Translations under genes and position numbers: made by a program | NCBI RefSeq assembly: GCF_003203515.1 | Contig: NZ_BGNG01000004.1 | Coordinates: 1-64,000, forward strand | Direction of reading: 5' to 3' | Length of the DNA stretch: 64,000 bases | DNA from: Glaciecola sp. KUL10 | GTDB lineage: Bacteria > Pseudomonadota > Gammaproteobacteria > Enterobacterales > Alteromonadaceae | The notes under the pieces: generated by a model | Seen by the model: only the letters and a program-made list of their open reading frames with translations | Databases searched by the model: none | Told to the model about the DNA's origin: nothing | Shown: positions 34,931 through 44,724 of the stretch, one piece after another | Layout: each line of letters starts with the position of its first letter | Position numbering within the stretch: position 1 is the first letter of the stretch

Positions 34931-36450
34931 CAAGCATTGTAATAGTGGGTGGCGGAACTGCAGGATGGCTCACCGCTGCTATCATTGCTGCCAAAAACTC
35001 GCATTTAAAGCACGGTCAAAATGCTGTTCAGATCAGCTTGATCGAATCGCCTGATGTCAAAAATTTAGGAGTAGGTGAAGGCACGTGGCCCACAATGCGA
35101 GAGACACTTCGGAGCATTGGTATCAGCGAACGCGAATTACTCAAAAAGTGCAATGCAAGTTTTAAGCAAGCATCAAAATTCGTTAATTGGCATACTCAAA
35201 ATAATCACTATTACCACCCGTTTACTCTGCCAAGTTCATACGGAGCATTTAATCTTGCTGAGCACTGGCAGCCTTCAAACGAACAAGATTTTGCAGATTT
35301 TGTCTGTGCACAAAGCGCTGCGTGTGAGCAAGCACTTGCGCCGAAACTATCGACAATGAAAGACTACGCTTTTGCGCTAAATTATGGGTATCACTTAGAC
35401 GCCAATAAGTTCGTCGCCTTATTGCAATCGCATTGTGAGACAGTATTTGGAGTCAATTATATACAAGATCATGTTCAAGGCGTCGTAAATGACAAAGATG
35501 GTTATATTTCTCATCTCAATTTAAAAGACAGAGGCACTGTTGAAGGTGATATGTTTATTGATTGTAGTGGTTTTACCTCAATTTTAATCGATAAACACTA
35601 TGGTATACCCTTTAAAACTTGCTCAGATGTACTATTTAACGACCGAGCCATTGCGGCACAGGTAGAACATGCAGATGACAAAACTGAGATCGCATCGAGT
35701 ACGATTGCCACTGCTCAATCGAATGGCTGGATTTGGGATATTGCTCTGCAAAATAGGCGAGGGATAGGATACGTATATTCAAGCCGTTTTGAAACTGACA
35801 GTAACGCCGAAGTAAGTTTAAAGCGATACATCGAGCAAGATCCCAAACTAGCACGAAGCGATGTGAGTACCCGAACCATCAAGTTTACACCTGGTTACAG
35901 ACAAAAATTTTGGCATAAAAACTGTGTTGCCATAGGAGTATCAGCTGGATTTGTTGAACCTTTGGAAGCGACTGCAATGGTACTGATTGAAAAATCAGCC
36001 CAATGGGTAAGTGAACAAATTACAAATGATCACAAGGCAATGAACGTATTGGCCAAACGCTTCAATTCAGTCACAACTGAACGCTGGATAGAAATCGTTG
36101 ATTTTTTAAAGCTGCACTATGTATTAAGCGATAGAAAAGATAGCGAATACTGGTGTGCTCATCGAGAGGCCAATAGTATTCCCGAAACCTTAAAAGAGAG
36201 TTTGATCCTTTGGCGCACACAAAGTCCATGGCTTTATGAAAGTATGAACCGGTTTGAATTGTTTTCTTCCGCCAGTAAGCAGTTTGTCCTTTATGGCATG
36301 CAGTTTAAAACTTCACACCAGCAGCTTTTGAATCAGCAAACCGATACAACGAAAAGGCTCAATCGTATACGAGATGAAAACTATTTGCTAAAGCAGCAAT
36401 TAATTAAGCAACTGCCGACCAATAGAGAGTATCTAGCAAACCTTAGCTAG
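34927..36450 (+). CDS. Flavin-dependent tryptophan halogenase-like protein 2
   Basis: 507 residues, paralogous to the preceding gene. GGGTAGW (residues 8-14) binds FAD, Lys80 in ASFKQASKFVNW is the candidate catalytic lysine, and FVEPLEATAMVL carries the conserved Glu. The WxWxIP signature is altered: WIWDIALQNR, with Ala replacing Pro, and the lysine neighbourhood lacks the usual LGI. The start is GTG 34927, which overlaps the previous stop as GTGA; a longer frame back to 34888 exists but lies inside the upstream gene. It is probably a specialised or partner halogenase; last gene of the receptor operon. Confidence 0.9.
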   Translation: MTSIVIVGGGTAGWLTAAIIAAKNSHLKHGQNAVQISLIESPDVKNLGVGEGTWPTMRETLRSIGISERELLKKCNASFKQASKFVNWHTQNNHYYHPFTLPSSYGAFNLAEHWQPSNEQDFADFVCAQSAACEQALAPKLSTMKDYAFALNYGYHLDANKFVALLQSHCETVFGVNYIQDHVQGVVNDKDGYISHLNLKDRGTVEGDMFIDCSGFTSILIDKHYGIPFKTCSDVLFNDRAIAAQVEHADDKTEIASSTIATAQSNGWIWDIALQNRRGIGYVYSSRFETDSNAEVSLKRYIEQDPKLARSDVSTRTIKFTPGYRQKFWHKNCVAIGVSAGFVEPLEATAMVLIEKSAQWVSEQITNDHKAMNVLAKRFNSVTTERWIEIVDFLKLHYVLSDRKDSEYWCAHREANSIPETLKESLILWRTQSPWLYESMNRFELFSSASKQFVLYGMQFKTSHQQLLNQQTDTTKRLNRIRDENYLLKQQLIKQLPTNREYLANLS

Positions 36451-36497
36451 GTGCTTTGAAAAATCTAATATTATGATTGAATATCCAATGATAGTTA

Positions 36498-37622
36498 CTA
36501 GTCAGGATACGTACCTTGCGCCGTTGCAGTAAAAAACGGCAACGAATACCAATAAAACCTACCGCCTCTAGTTAAACTGGGGGCCGTACAATTTACCCGG
36601 CTTCTACCCGGATTAAATTTGCGATTGATTGAAAACGCAAAGTTATGTAACACGGCTTTTTCATTAATAAGCTCGTGTGCGGCTAGTTTGGATTTGGATA
36701 CTGGTTGTATGCTTACATCCATCTTGTCACCTAAGTAATAGCAAGCAAAACGGTCAGGTAAGAAGTCTTGAGTGTCTACTACTAAAGAAACCGCCAGCGA
36801 ACTTGTATTGAGTTTTACCTTGGGGTCGTTAGGCGTCTTTTTGATGACGGGCATTGCTAGGCTTCTTAGCTTTGTTTTTAGGCTGTTTAAGTCAGCATAT
36901 CTGCCTGAGGCTGGAAATCTTGGTAAACCTTGTAGATCGACATACCAAGCAGCCGCACCTGATTGTTGTCCAAACGCTAAATAACCCATTTCGGAGAGCA
37001 TGTTTTTTAAGCGTCCATCAAACTCACCAAACGGATAGGCCAACCATTTGCGGCTATATCCTACTTGTTGAGTGATGATCGTTTCTGCCATTTCAACATC
37101 TCGTTTCACCCTAGCTAGCCAATCGCTTTCGCTTTCATTTTCAAGCATTTCTAGTAGATGAGCATGATCAACAGTATGGTTGGCAAAGGTGACCCCTTCT
37201 TTCGACATTTGCTTTACCTCTTCCCAAGTAAGCTGCGAAGGTGAGCTGCCAATTTGCGCTGGGTTAATAAAGACTGTGTAGGCATAGCCATATTGCTTTA
37301 ACAGCGGGTGTGCGTTCTCTAAAATATTTTTGTAGCCATCATCAAAGGTAATCGCAACTGCGAATTCAGGAAGCGCTTTTTTTTGTTTTATTGATTCTTC
37401 TACATCCTCTAGGCTCACAACGGTATGATGCTCGGACAGATATTCGAGGTGCTCGACAAACTTGGTAGGCGTAATCGAGGTAATATCGGGAGTAGTTTCA
37501 GACACGTGATGGTACTGCAAGATACTGACGTGTGGGCTAGCGACACTAATACTGTGTATACTCATTAACAAGATGAATGCGCAGATGTTAAAGCTTTTTC
37601 TTATTACACGAGAAATTGCCAT
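36498..37622 (-). CDS. Exported polysaccharide deacetylase (NodB/CE4 type)
   Basis: Secreted or periplasmic deacetylase. From ATG 37622 the N-terminus is a good signal peptide (basic MAISRVIRK, hydrophobic ICAFILLMSIHSI, cut after VAS). The catalytic base and metal Asp are in ITFDDGYKN, the metal histidines in NHTVDHAHL (H-x4-H), and the third motif in WLAYPFGEFD. The C-terminal 120 residues are an extra domain rich in beta strands. A longer frame to 37667 would place 15 residues before the signal peptide and is less likely. It stands alone between the halogenase operon and a divergent MATE gene. Substrate (N-acetylated glycan) unknown. Confidence 0.87.
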   Translation of the reverse strand: MAISRVIRKSFNICAFILLMSIHSISVASPHVSILQYHHVSETTPDITSITPTKFVEHLEYLSEHHTVVSLEDVEESIKQKKALPEFAVAITFDDGYKNILENAHPLLKQYGYAYTVFINPAQIGSSPSQLTWEEVKQMSKEGVTFANHTVDHAHLLEMLENESESDWLARVKRDVEMAETIITQQVGYSRKWLAYPFGEFDGRLKNMLSEMGYLAFGQQSGAAAWYVDLQGLPRFPASGRYADLNSLKTKLRSLAMPVIKKTPNDPKVKLNTSSLAVSLVVDTQDFLPDRFACYYLGDKMDVSIQPVSKSKLAAHELINEKAVLHNFAFSINRKFNPGRSRVNCTAPSLTRGGRFYWYSLPFFTATAQGTYPD

Positions 37623-37724
37623 ATTTGATTGCTTTCCTTTTGCGCGGTTGCTCAAAGATTTAAACATGCCTTTGCTTTACTTAAGGCTTTTCTTTAACTT
37701 ATCAGTATAAGCTGTTTTCACTCA

Positions 37725-39050
37725 ATGCCAAATCAAGCCCTACCAAGAAGCTCATTTTTTTCAATTATTGTGCTCGCCGCTCCACTTATTTTAGCCAATA
37801 TTACCGTGCCGCTTTTAGGCTTAATCGATACTGCGATACTGGGTCATATGGACGAAACCTATTATTTAGCCGGCGCGTCCATCGCAAGCCTAATCTTCAC
37901 ACAAATAATTTGGGTGTGTGGCTTTCTTAAAATGTCGGTAACAGGCTTAAGCGCACAATCTAAACATGCCTCTTCTCAACAGCAACTTAAAGTCATTGTA
38001 CAGGCTTTATTTGTCGGACTTTCGATTGGTTTAGTACTAATTTTATTACAACTACCTTTACTCAAGCTTGGATTATGGTTTGCTAGTACTGATGTCAATG
38101 TGAATCAAAGCACCAGTGACTATTTTTTAGTGAGAATTTGGAGTGCACCCGCTTCGCTTATTAACTTAGCGTTGATTGGCTGGTTGATAGGGCAACAGCA
38201 AACCAAGCTGGTGATGGGGCTACAAGTCCTAGTCAACCTACTTAATATCATTTTTAGCCTGTGTTTTGTGTACCTGTTAGATTTGGGAATTAGAGGTGTG
38301 GCCCTTGGTACTGTCCTCGCGGATTACAGCTTATTAATCATAAGTTTAGTGCTTGTTTTTAGACCCTTAGTCATTAAAGAATTTAAACGTACTTGGTTGT
38401 CGATTCTTGAAATGCGCAAAGTATTACAACTCAACTCTAATATCTTACTGCGCAATTTAGCACTGCAGTTTACGCTGGCATTTATTACGTTTAATGGTGC
38501 TCAATATGGTCCACTAAGCGCTGCTTCAAATGCGATATTAATGCAATTCTTTGCACTTATTGCACTCGGTTTAGATGGTATTGCGAACGCAGTCGAAGCA
38601 CTTGTGGGAGAAGCAAAAGGACAAAAGGATGTACAAAGGATTAAAAGAAGCGTCAGTCATGGTTTGATTTGGTCGAGCTTGATTGCATTTTTATACGCTT
38701 TAGTCTTTGCTATATTTGCTGAGAACATCGTTAGTTTACTGACTAACCAAGAAGCTTTGAATAAAGAATTAGATAATTATTATCTTGTGATCATCAGTCT
38801 GCCTTTAATTGCACACTGGTGCTTTTTATACGATGGCGTTTTTGTTGGGCTGACAAGAGCGGTAGAGATGCGAAACACCATGATTATGAGCGTATTGTTT
38901 GGGTTTATTCCAATGTTTTTATTGTTTGAGCATCATGGGAATCATGCTTTGTGGTTTGCTCTAATGGCATTTCTTGCTTGTAGAGGCGTGTTTTTAGCGG
39001 CGGCGTTCATGAGATTGGCGTCTGGTGGTGGCGCTAAGTTACTGGATTAG
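37725..39050 (+). CDS. MATE-family exporter, DinF-like
   Basis: 441-residue inner-membrane cation-coupled efflux protein with about twelve helices in two MatE halves. DinF-type sequence includes LAAPLILANITVPLLGLIDTAILGHM at the first helix and SMTGLSAQ-like VTGLSAQS after the second. In E. coli dinF follows lexA in an SOS operon; here the gene is 30 kb away and no CTGT-N8-ACAG box was seen upstream, so SOS control is not supported. Its stop overlaps the convergent sensor gene by 4 bp. Substrate unknown. Confidence 0.88.
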   Translation: MPNQALPRSSFFSIIVLAAPLILANITVPLLGLIDTAILGHMDETYYLAGASIASLIFTQIIWVCGFLKMSVTGLSAQSKHASSQQQLKVIVQALFVGLSIGLVLILLQLPLLKLGLWFASTDVNVNQSTSDYFLVRIWSAPASLINLALIGWLIGQQQTKLVMGLQVLVNLLNIIFSLCFVYLLDLGIRGVALGTVLADYSLLIISLVLVFRPLVIKEFKRTWLSILEMRKVLQLNSNILLRNLALQFTLAFITFNGAQYGPLSAASNAILMQFFALIALGLDGIANAVEALVGEAKGQKDVQRIKRSVSHGLIWSSLIAFLYALVFAIFAENIVSLLTNQEALNKELDNYYLVIISLPLIAHWCFLYDGVFVGLTRAVEMRNTMIMSVLFGFIPMFLLFEHHGNHALWFALMAFLACRGVFLAAAFMRLASGGGAKLLD

Positions 39051-42000
39051 CGAGAATCAACAAATGACCTAAACTCGACTGAATCTCGCACGGTCCATTG
39101 TTTGTTTATAGTCTTCTCGACCTCTGCACTTGGAAGCGGCCTTGAAAAATAAAACCCTTGTACATATCGACAGCCGTTTTGTTTAAAGTAATCTAATTCT
39201 TCTTTTGTTTCCACACCTTCTGCAACGGTGTCTAAGCCTAATAGCTCGGTCATAAATAAAGTGGCGCGAACGATTGATTCGGTGCTCTTATCTTTGAGCA
39301 TATGCATCACAAACGAGCGATCAATTTTAAGTACATCAATAGGGAAGTCTCTGACGTAACTCAACGAAGAGTAGCCTGTACCAAAATCGTCCAAGGATAT
39401 TTTAAAACCAAGCTCGCGCATTTCGCGCATGTATTCTAGCGTGTTGACATCATTGTTAACTAATAAACCCTCTGTAATTTCGAATCGTAAACAACTTGCT
39501 GGCACATTACATGTATATAGCCATTTAATTATGATATCGAAATCAGGTCGTTTAGAAAAGTGACGAGCGGAAAGGTTAATTGCTACATATCCCTCAAAAC
39601 CCTTTTTGCGCCAATCTGAAATTGCATATATTGTTTTTTCTATAGCGTTCATGGTCATATCAACAATACAGCCGATTTGCTCAGCAACAGGTATAAAGTC
39701 TGAAGGAGACATAAAATTACCATCATCGAACCAACGCATCAGCATTTCATAGCCAGCTGTTTCGCCAGTTTGTATGTTGACTATAGGCTGATAGTAGTTA
39801 GTGAAGGCGTTGTTTTTTGCTGCGTTTTTGATTTTACCTTGTAAGATAGTTTGCGCATGCACTTCGTCATTCATCGACTGAGTGAAGTATTGATAGCGGT
39901 TTCGGCCTTGTTCTTTGGCTGCAAACATTGCAATATCAGCATCTTTAATCAGGTGTTCTGGATCGTCTGAATCAGCAGGATAAAGAGCTATACCAATACT
40001 CGCAGAAATGCTGACTTCTTGGTTTTGAACGATGATGGTTTTTTCCAACTCGTGTAATAAGTTATTGACTCTTTTGTTTATTCTATCAAGGTCTGCAGCG
40101 TCTTCAATCACGACCACAAACTCATCGCCGCCAATTCGAGCGACACTGTCTGGTTCTTCAAAGTTATTTTTTATTCGGTTGGCTACTTCGATTAAAACAG
40201 CATCACCATATTGATGACCAAAGCTATCATTTATAGGTTTGAATCTATCAAGATCAATAAACATTACAGCCAATATCTCATCATGTTTTTCTGAGATGGT
40301 AATTGAGTGTTTCAGTCTTTCAATAAGTAAATTACGATTGATAAGTCCCGTAAGGGGGTCGTATTTGGCAAGAGTTTGAAGTTCTTTTTGCGCCTTGATT
40401 TGATCACTTATGTCAGTTGCTATAATAAGATAATAATCGATTTTACTAGGCGCTTGTTCATTTGCGACGGCGTTTATATCCATTAGCAGTGTTGAAGTTT
40501 CGCCAAAGATATCAAGTGTATGCTCAACCTTGTATCTCTCGCCAACACTGATACGATTTAGACGCATTAGTGTTGACTCATTCAGCTCAGGAAATTTTTT
40601 TAACAGAAGGTGGTTGCTCACCTCCTCATCATCTGATGATGGCACGCGAAAGGCCTTTTTGACCGCTTGATTGGTTGCGATTAATTGTTTGTCTGCATTA
40701 AAAATTAATACCCAATCATTGGTATGTGTAAAGGCTTTTCCCAATAGTTTGAGCTTTTCTTCAGCCGCGACGGACGAAGTGATATTGCTATAAGTACCTT
40801 TAATTTCAAATTGACCATCGGGCAATGAATACAGGCTACCAACATCTCTGTACCATATCCAAATCCCTTCCTCTGACATGACTCGGTAACTCACATCAAG
40901 TTTACTACTTTCTTTGTTTACAAGTGAAAACCATGCTTTATTGAAACGTGGTTTGTCAAGCTCATGCATGCGCTCAATATACGTAGGCAAGCTCATAGCA
41001 GAGTTATTTTGGATCTTTAAATCGAGAGCAACTCTATCAGCGTATATGCAGTCTTTTTCTGATGAGTACGACCAAATTGCAGAGTTACTGGCAGTTAATG
41101 CATCAGTCAGTCTCTTATTGTATTCGCTAACCTGTGCATTGGCACTTTCTATGACCAAACGAACTTTTCGTCTTTTGATATAGATAAAACTAAGAATAGA
41201 AATGCTCAACAAAAAATATATCAAGTAGGCAAATGGTGAAAGAAATGGTGGGTATGCGACATTCAAATACATGCGTGAAGCATCAGTGCCGGCACTTGTG
41301 ATCTCAAGCTCATAGTTTCCTGGCTTTAATGCTGGCAAAGAGACAGAAGCACCGTTGACTGCGGCTGATGTCAGTATATTTTTGTTTTCTTTGATCGTGT
41401 ATCTAAATGTTTGATTGCTTTTGTTCTTGTAAGCCATTGATGATACAAATACGGTTAAGCCAAAATCATCATGCTTTAAATTGAGTGTGTAATCGTTCAA
41501 AAGTGTGAGAGGCGTGCTGATGCTTCTTGAGCTTAAGGATACATTTGTAATCGATAACGCGTCAGATTCCGCTTCGGTCGCTTTTTTAATTTCTGATGGA
41601 GAAAATATAGTAATGCCTAGGTTGCTGCCATATACAAACCGTCCATCTTGCAATTTCTCGCCAGCACCAAGGTTGAATTCTGAAGTAGGAAGGCCGCTTT
41701 CAAAGTTGTAAGAAACGCTTTGCTCTGTTGTCTCATCAAATGTGTGTATGCCAGAGTGGGATGAAAACCAAAACACTCCCTCCTTGTCTTTTTTTACATC
41801 GTAAATTAAGTTGGTTGTGAGGACATTATCAGTCGAATATTTGCTGATAGTAGAAAACGTCTTCGAATCTATTTTGTATAAACCCAAACCTGCGTATACA
41901 AGCCATGATATGCCATTATCAGCAGGTATAAATTGAGTAGGCACAAAGTTTGTTTTACCTTCATTTGCGATCGAGTGCTTTAGTGTTACGGAAAGATCAT

Positions 42001-43654
42001 CAAGATTTATTCCATACACCCGAGACGGGGTGCTTAACAGCATGGAGTTGGAATGTTTGTCTATGCCGAGAAAATAATACACTTCAGCTATGTCTATACC
42101 AGAGCCGTCTAATTCAACTTGAGTTAGCTTTTCAGGATTAGTGTCGAACACCCAAATTCCATCGAGGCTAATTAGCCAAATACGATCTTCATCTTCAAAA
42201 TTCACCGAGTATAAATATTGTTCCAGAAAGTCATTTATCTCTTCAGATTTGAAGGGTAAAGCAGCAAATCGGTTTGTATCAATGTCATAGTATCTAAGAC
42301 CGTCTTGCGTATTCAACCATAAAAAACCAGTCTGCGTACTTGCCATTTCAATTATTTCAGAATCAGTATAATCACCTACATTCCTTTGACTGGTATTGAA
42401 TTGTGTGATTTGACCGTCGCTGTATGTGTATTTGTTTAATCCATTGCTAGTGCCCACGAACAGCGTATTCGAATCGTATTCGAAGACTGAATAAACGATA
42501 TTGTCGCTTAGTCGCTTTTGATCTGGCAGATATAAAGAGTTATATATATTCGTAAAAAGAAGGCTTTTGGGTGACCAGAGCATCGCCCCGTTTTTGGGTG
42601 TCCCAAACCATATGTTGCCATCCTTATCATGAGCAAGTGTAGTTATCTCAGAGGAAGATAGCACTTCATATGCTTTGAATGGGGCAAACAGAAAGCGGCT
42701 TGTGAGCTCGTTGTACTTGAGTTCAAACAATCCTAGGTCAGTTGCAATGTAGGCGTTTTCGCTATCAACGAAGGTAAGATCCCAAATATTGCGAAGTGGC
42801 AAGATGGTATTTAGTTTTAATTCGGGTTTATCGCTGTTAGCTTCTTTCAAGATGTCAGCAATCGACACTTCAAATAAGCCTTTGACGGTGCCAATCAATA
42901 ACTCACCTTTAGGTGAATCAGTTAGTAATTTAACGTTAAAACTATCTTCACTTTGGTCTGTATTTCCATAAATGAAAGCCGATGATTTGTTTGTTAAGTC
43001 TAAGGTAGTTAATCCGAAGTTTGTGCCGATTAATAAGGTGTTATCAGTTAAATATAAGGTACGGATAATGACGCCATTGTCGTACTGTTCTTTAGTTAGG
43101 GAAAAGAGCAGTTCGTTTTCATTAGTTTCGAGATTCAAACTGTAAATTGAGTGGCTCAAACCGACAATTAATTCGTCCTTTTTGCCTTCAATGATGCTAT
43201 CTACATACTGATACCATTCAGCGTGATCAAGGTCTTTAGGATCTAATAAGGTAATAACCTCTTGGCTTGACTTATCTAAGCTCAATATCCCTGAGCTAGC
43301 GGTACCGATAATAATTTTGCCGCTACTATGTTCAAACAGCTGATATATCGATGAAGAATCCAGCTCTTTATGCTTTCCTGACACTTTCAGTAAGCTTGCG
43401 CCGTCAAATCTATTCAGGCCTTCTTCGGTAGCCAGCCACATGAAATTTTCAGAATCAATAAGAATGGAGTGAATCGTATCTTGATCTAACCCTAGGTTTG
43501 TATTTATATACGAAAGTCTAGGCTCTTTTATCAATGGAACAAGCGCGTTTTCATTTGCAAAGGCATTGTTTAGACAAACACACGCAATTAACAGTGATAC
43601 AATCACTGCAACAATTATGAACCTCACTTTTCTCGTAAATACTTGAAAAATCAT
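39047..43654 (-). CDS. Two-component-type propeller sensor with PAS, GGDEF and EAL domains
   Basis: 1535-residue membrane sensor for cyclic di-GMP turnover. After a signal sequence (about residues 10-33) come periplasmic Reg_prop beta-propeller blades (about 40-690; repeated IWFGTPKNGAMLW-like motifs), a Y_Y_Y domain (about 700-795), one membrane helix (about 808-826), two PAS/PAC regions (about 850-1085), a diguanylate cyclase domain with GGDEF near residue 1175, and an EAL domain (about 1280-1520). The EAL residues look intact (EML, NLSARHF, EITEG, DDFGTGYSS, KIDRSF, EGVET). The product-inhibition site five residues before GGDEF reads EEPD instead of RxxD, so feedback inhibition is probably lost. 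Propeller sensors of this sort often sit near carbohydrate genes. Apparently monocistronic. Confidence 0.93.
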   Translation of the reverse strand: MIFQVFTRKVRFIIVAVIVSLLIACVCLNNAFANENALVPLIKEPRLSYINTNLGLDQDTIHSILIDSENFMWLATEEGLNRFDGASLLKVSGKHKELDSSSIYQLFEHSSGKIIIGTASSGILSLDKSSQEVITLLDPKDLDHAEWYQYVDSIIEGKKDELIVGLSHSIYSLNLETNENELLFSLTKEQYDNGVIIRTLYLTDNTLLIGTNFGLTTLDLTNKSSAFIYGNTDQSEDSFNVKLLTDSPKGELLIGTVKGLFEVSIADILKEANSDKPELKLNTILPLRNIWDLTFVDSENAYIATDLGLFELKYNELTSRFLFAPFKAYEVLSSSEITTLAHDKDGNIWFGTPKNGAMLWSPKSLLFTNIYNSLYLPDQKRLSDNIVYSVFEYDSNTLFVGTSNGLNKYTYSDGQITQFNTSQRNVGDYTDSEIIEMASTQTGFLWLNTQDGLRYYDIDTNRFAALPFKSEEINDFLEQYLYSVNFEDEDRIWLISLDGIWVFDTNPEKLTQVELDGSGIDIAEVYYFLGIDKHSNSMLLSTPSRVYGINLDDLSVTLKHSIANEGKTNFVPTQFIPADNGISWLVYAGLGLYKIDSKTFSTISKYSTDNVLTTNLIYDVKKDKEGVFWFSSHSGIHTFDETTEQSVSYNFESGLPTSEFNLGAGEKLQDGRFVYGSNLGITIFSPSEIKKATEAESDALSITNVSLSSRSISTPLTLLNDYTLNLKHDDFGLTVFVSSMAYKNKSNQTFRYTIKENKNILTSAAVNGASVSLPALKPGNYELEITSAGTDASRMYLNVAYPPFLSPFAYLIYFLLSISILSFIYIKRRKVRLVIESANAQVSEYNKRLTDALTASNSAIWSYSSEKDCIYADRVALDLKIQNNSAMSLPTYIERMHELDKPRFNKAWFSLVNKESSKLDVSYRVMSEEGIWIWYRDVGSLYSLPDGQFEIKGTYSNITSSVAAEEKLKLLGKAFTHTNDWVLIFNADKQLIATNQAVKKAFRVPSSDDEEVSNHLLLKKFPELNESTLMRLNRISVGERYKVEHTLDIFGETSTLLMDINAVANEQAPSKIDYYLIIATDISDQIKAQKELQTLAKYDPLTGLINRNLLIERLKHSITISEKHDEILAVMFIDLDRFKPINDSFGHQYGDAVLIEVANRIKNNFEEPDSVARIGGDEFVVVIEDAADLDRINKRVNNLLHELEKTIIVQNQEVSISASIGIALYPADSDDPEHLIKDADIAMFAAKEQGRNRYQYFTQSMNDEVHAQTILQGKIKNAAKNNAFTNYYQPIVNIQTGETAGYEMLMRWFDDGNFMSPSDFIPVAEQIGCIVDMTMNAIEKTIYAISDWRKKGFEGYVAINLSARHFSKRPDFDIIIKWLYTCNVPASCLRFEITEGLLVNNDVNTLEYMREMRELGFKISLDDFGTGYSSLSYVRDFPIDVLKIDRSFVMHMLKDKSTESIVRATLFMTELLGLDTVAEGVETKEELDYFKQNGCRYVQGFYFSRPLPSAEVEKTINKQWTVRDSVEFRSFVDSR

Positions 43655-43968
43655 ATTAATATAAATTCAACGCCTTTTGGGATGCTCTATAAAAAGTCAA
43701 GTTGCTACTTAAACTGTTAAAATTATATCACTTGGGTGTTAGCAATTGACTTTTATTGGATAGTATTCACTGCAGTGTGGAGGTTTTTTTGTACTTCAGT
43801 TATTTTTCATTTCAATGAAATTTAGAAAGGTTGGTTTAATGGCACTGTTAAGTGCTTGAAGGTAGATCAATAATCAAAAGCGGTCTTTCACCGAACGAGC
43901 AGTTTATAGATAACTGTATGTGACCATCCTTGGTAACGAAATAACCTACACTTTCATAGTAAGACAAT
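43655..43968. other. Intergenic region with no recognisable feature
   Basis: A 314-nt gap between the divergently read start of the sensor gene and the end of nfuA. It is AT-rich near the sensor start, as expected for a promoter. I see no open frame with a ribosome binding site, no strong hairpin and no repeat. Confidence 0.5.
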
Positions 43969-44547
43969 TTAATAATAAGAATGCTCACCCGCTTCATGCT
44001 CAGTAGCATCTTTAACACCCGTTAGCTCACCAGCAAATTGTTCAAGCATTTGCTTTTCGATACCGTCTTTAAGGGTAACATCGACCATTGAACAGCCGTT
44101 ACAACCGCCACCAAACTGAAGCACAGCAACGCCATCAGTTGTGATTTCGACTAACATGACCTTTCCGCCATGACTGGCGAGTGAGGGATTGATTTCGGTT
44201 TCAATCAGATAATTGACTCGTTCTACTAGTGGTGCGTCGTCAGATAATTTACGAGCTTTCGCGTTAGGGGCTTTAAGCGTGAGTTGCGAGCCCATTTGGT
44301 CAGTCACGAAGTCGATTTCAGCTTCTTCTAAAAACGGTGCGCTTTCAGCGTCGACTACTGCATCAAACCCATTGAAATTTAACCGAATGTCTGTATCTTC
44401 AACTGCATCTGGTGGACAGTAGGATACACCGCACTCGGCGGTTGATGTACCTGGGTTAACAACAAAAACACGAATATTTGTTCCATCGCCTTGTTGCGAT
44501 AATAATTTTGCGAAGTGGCTTTGCGCAGACTCAGAAATAGTGATCAT
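43969..44547 (-). CDS. nfuA: Fe-S biogenesis protein NfuA
   Basis: 192-residue iron-sulfur carrier that binds a 4Fe-4S cluster at a dimer interface and hands it to client enzymes. A degenerate A-type (IscA-like) N-terminal domain (residues 1-100) precedes a Nfu domain with the Cys-x2-Cys of [11 protein letters not shown] at about residues 150-153. Length matches E. coli NfuA (191). In E. coli nfuA neighbours bioH and gntX; here bioH and comF lie 3 kb away, beyond an inserted peptidase gene. Confidence 0.96.
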   Translation of the reverse strand: MITISESAQSHFAKLLSQQGDGTNIRVFVVNPGTSTAECGVSYCPPDAVEDTDIRLNFNGFDAVVDAESAPFLEEAEIDFVTDQMGSQLTLKAPNAKARKLSDDAPLVERVNYLIETEINPSLASHGGKVMLVEITTDGVAVLQFGGGCNGCSMVDVTLKDGIEKQMLEQFAGELTGVKDATEHEAGEHSYY

Positions 44548-44724
44548 TTAACCCTCTGATGTTCTATCATTGTTGGTTACAAACTTAATTGCTATGCATA
44601 ATAACAAAATTACTTGAGTAAAACACTCAAGTATTATCTGTTTTTTTCATGCGCTTGTTTTTTAAACGCCTTATGGCTAAGAGATGGGGTATGATTAGGC
44701 GTTATTCAAGAACGAGGACTTACT

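Noticed and set aside
37680-37724. SOS box upstream of the DinF-like MATE gene
   Set aside because: CTGT occurs but no ACAG follows at eight bases, so LexA control is not supported.
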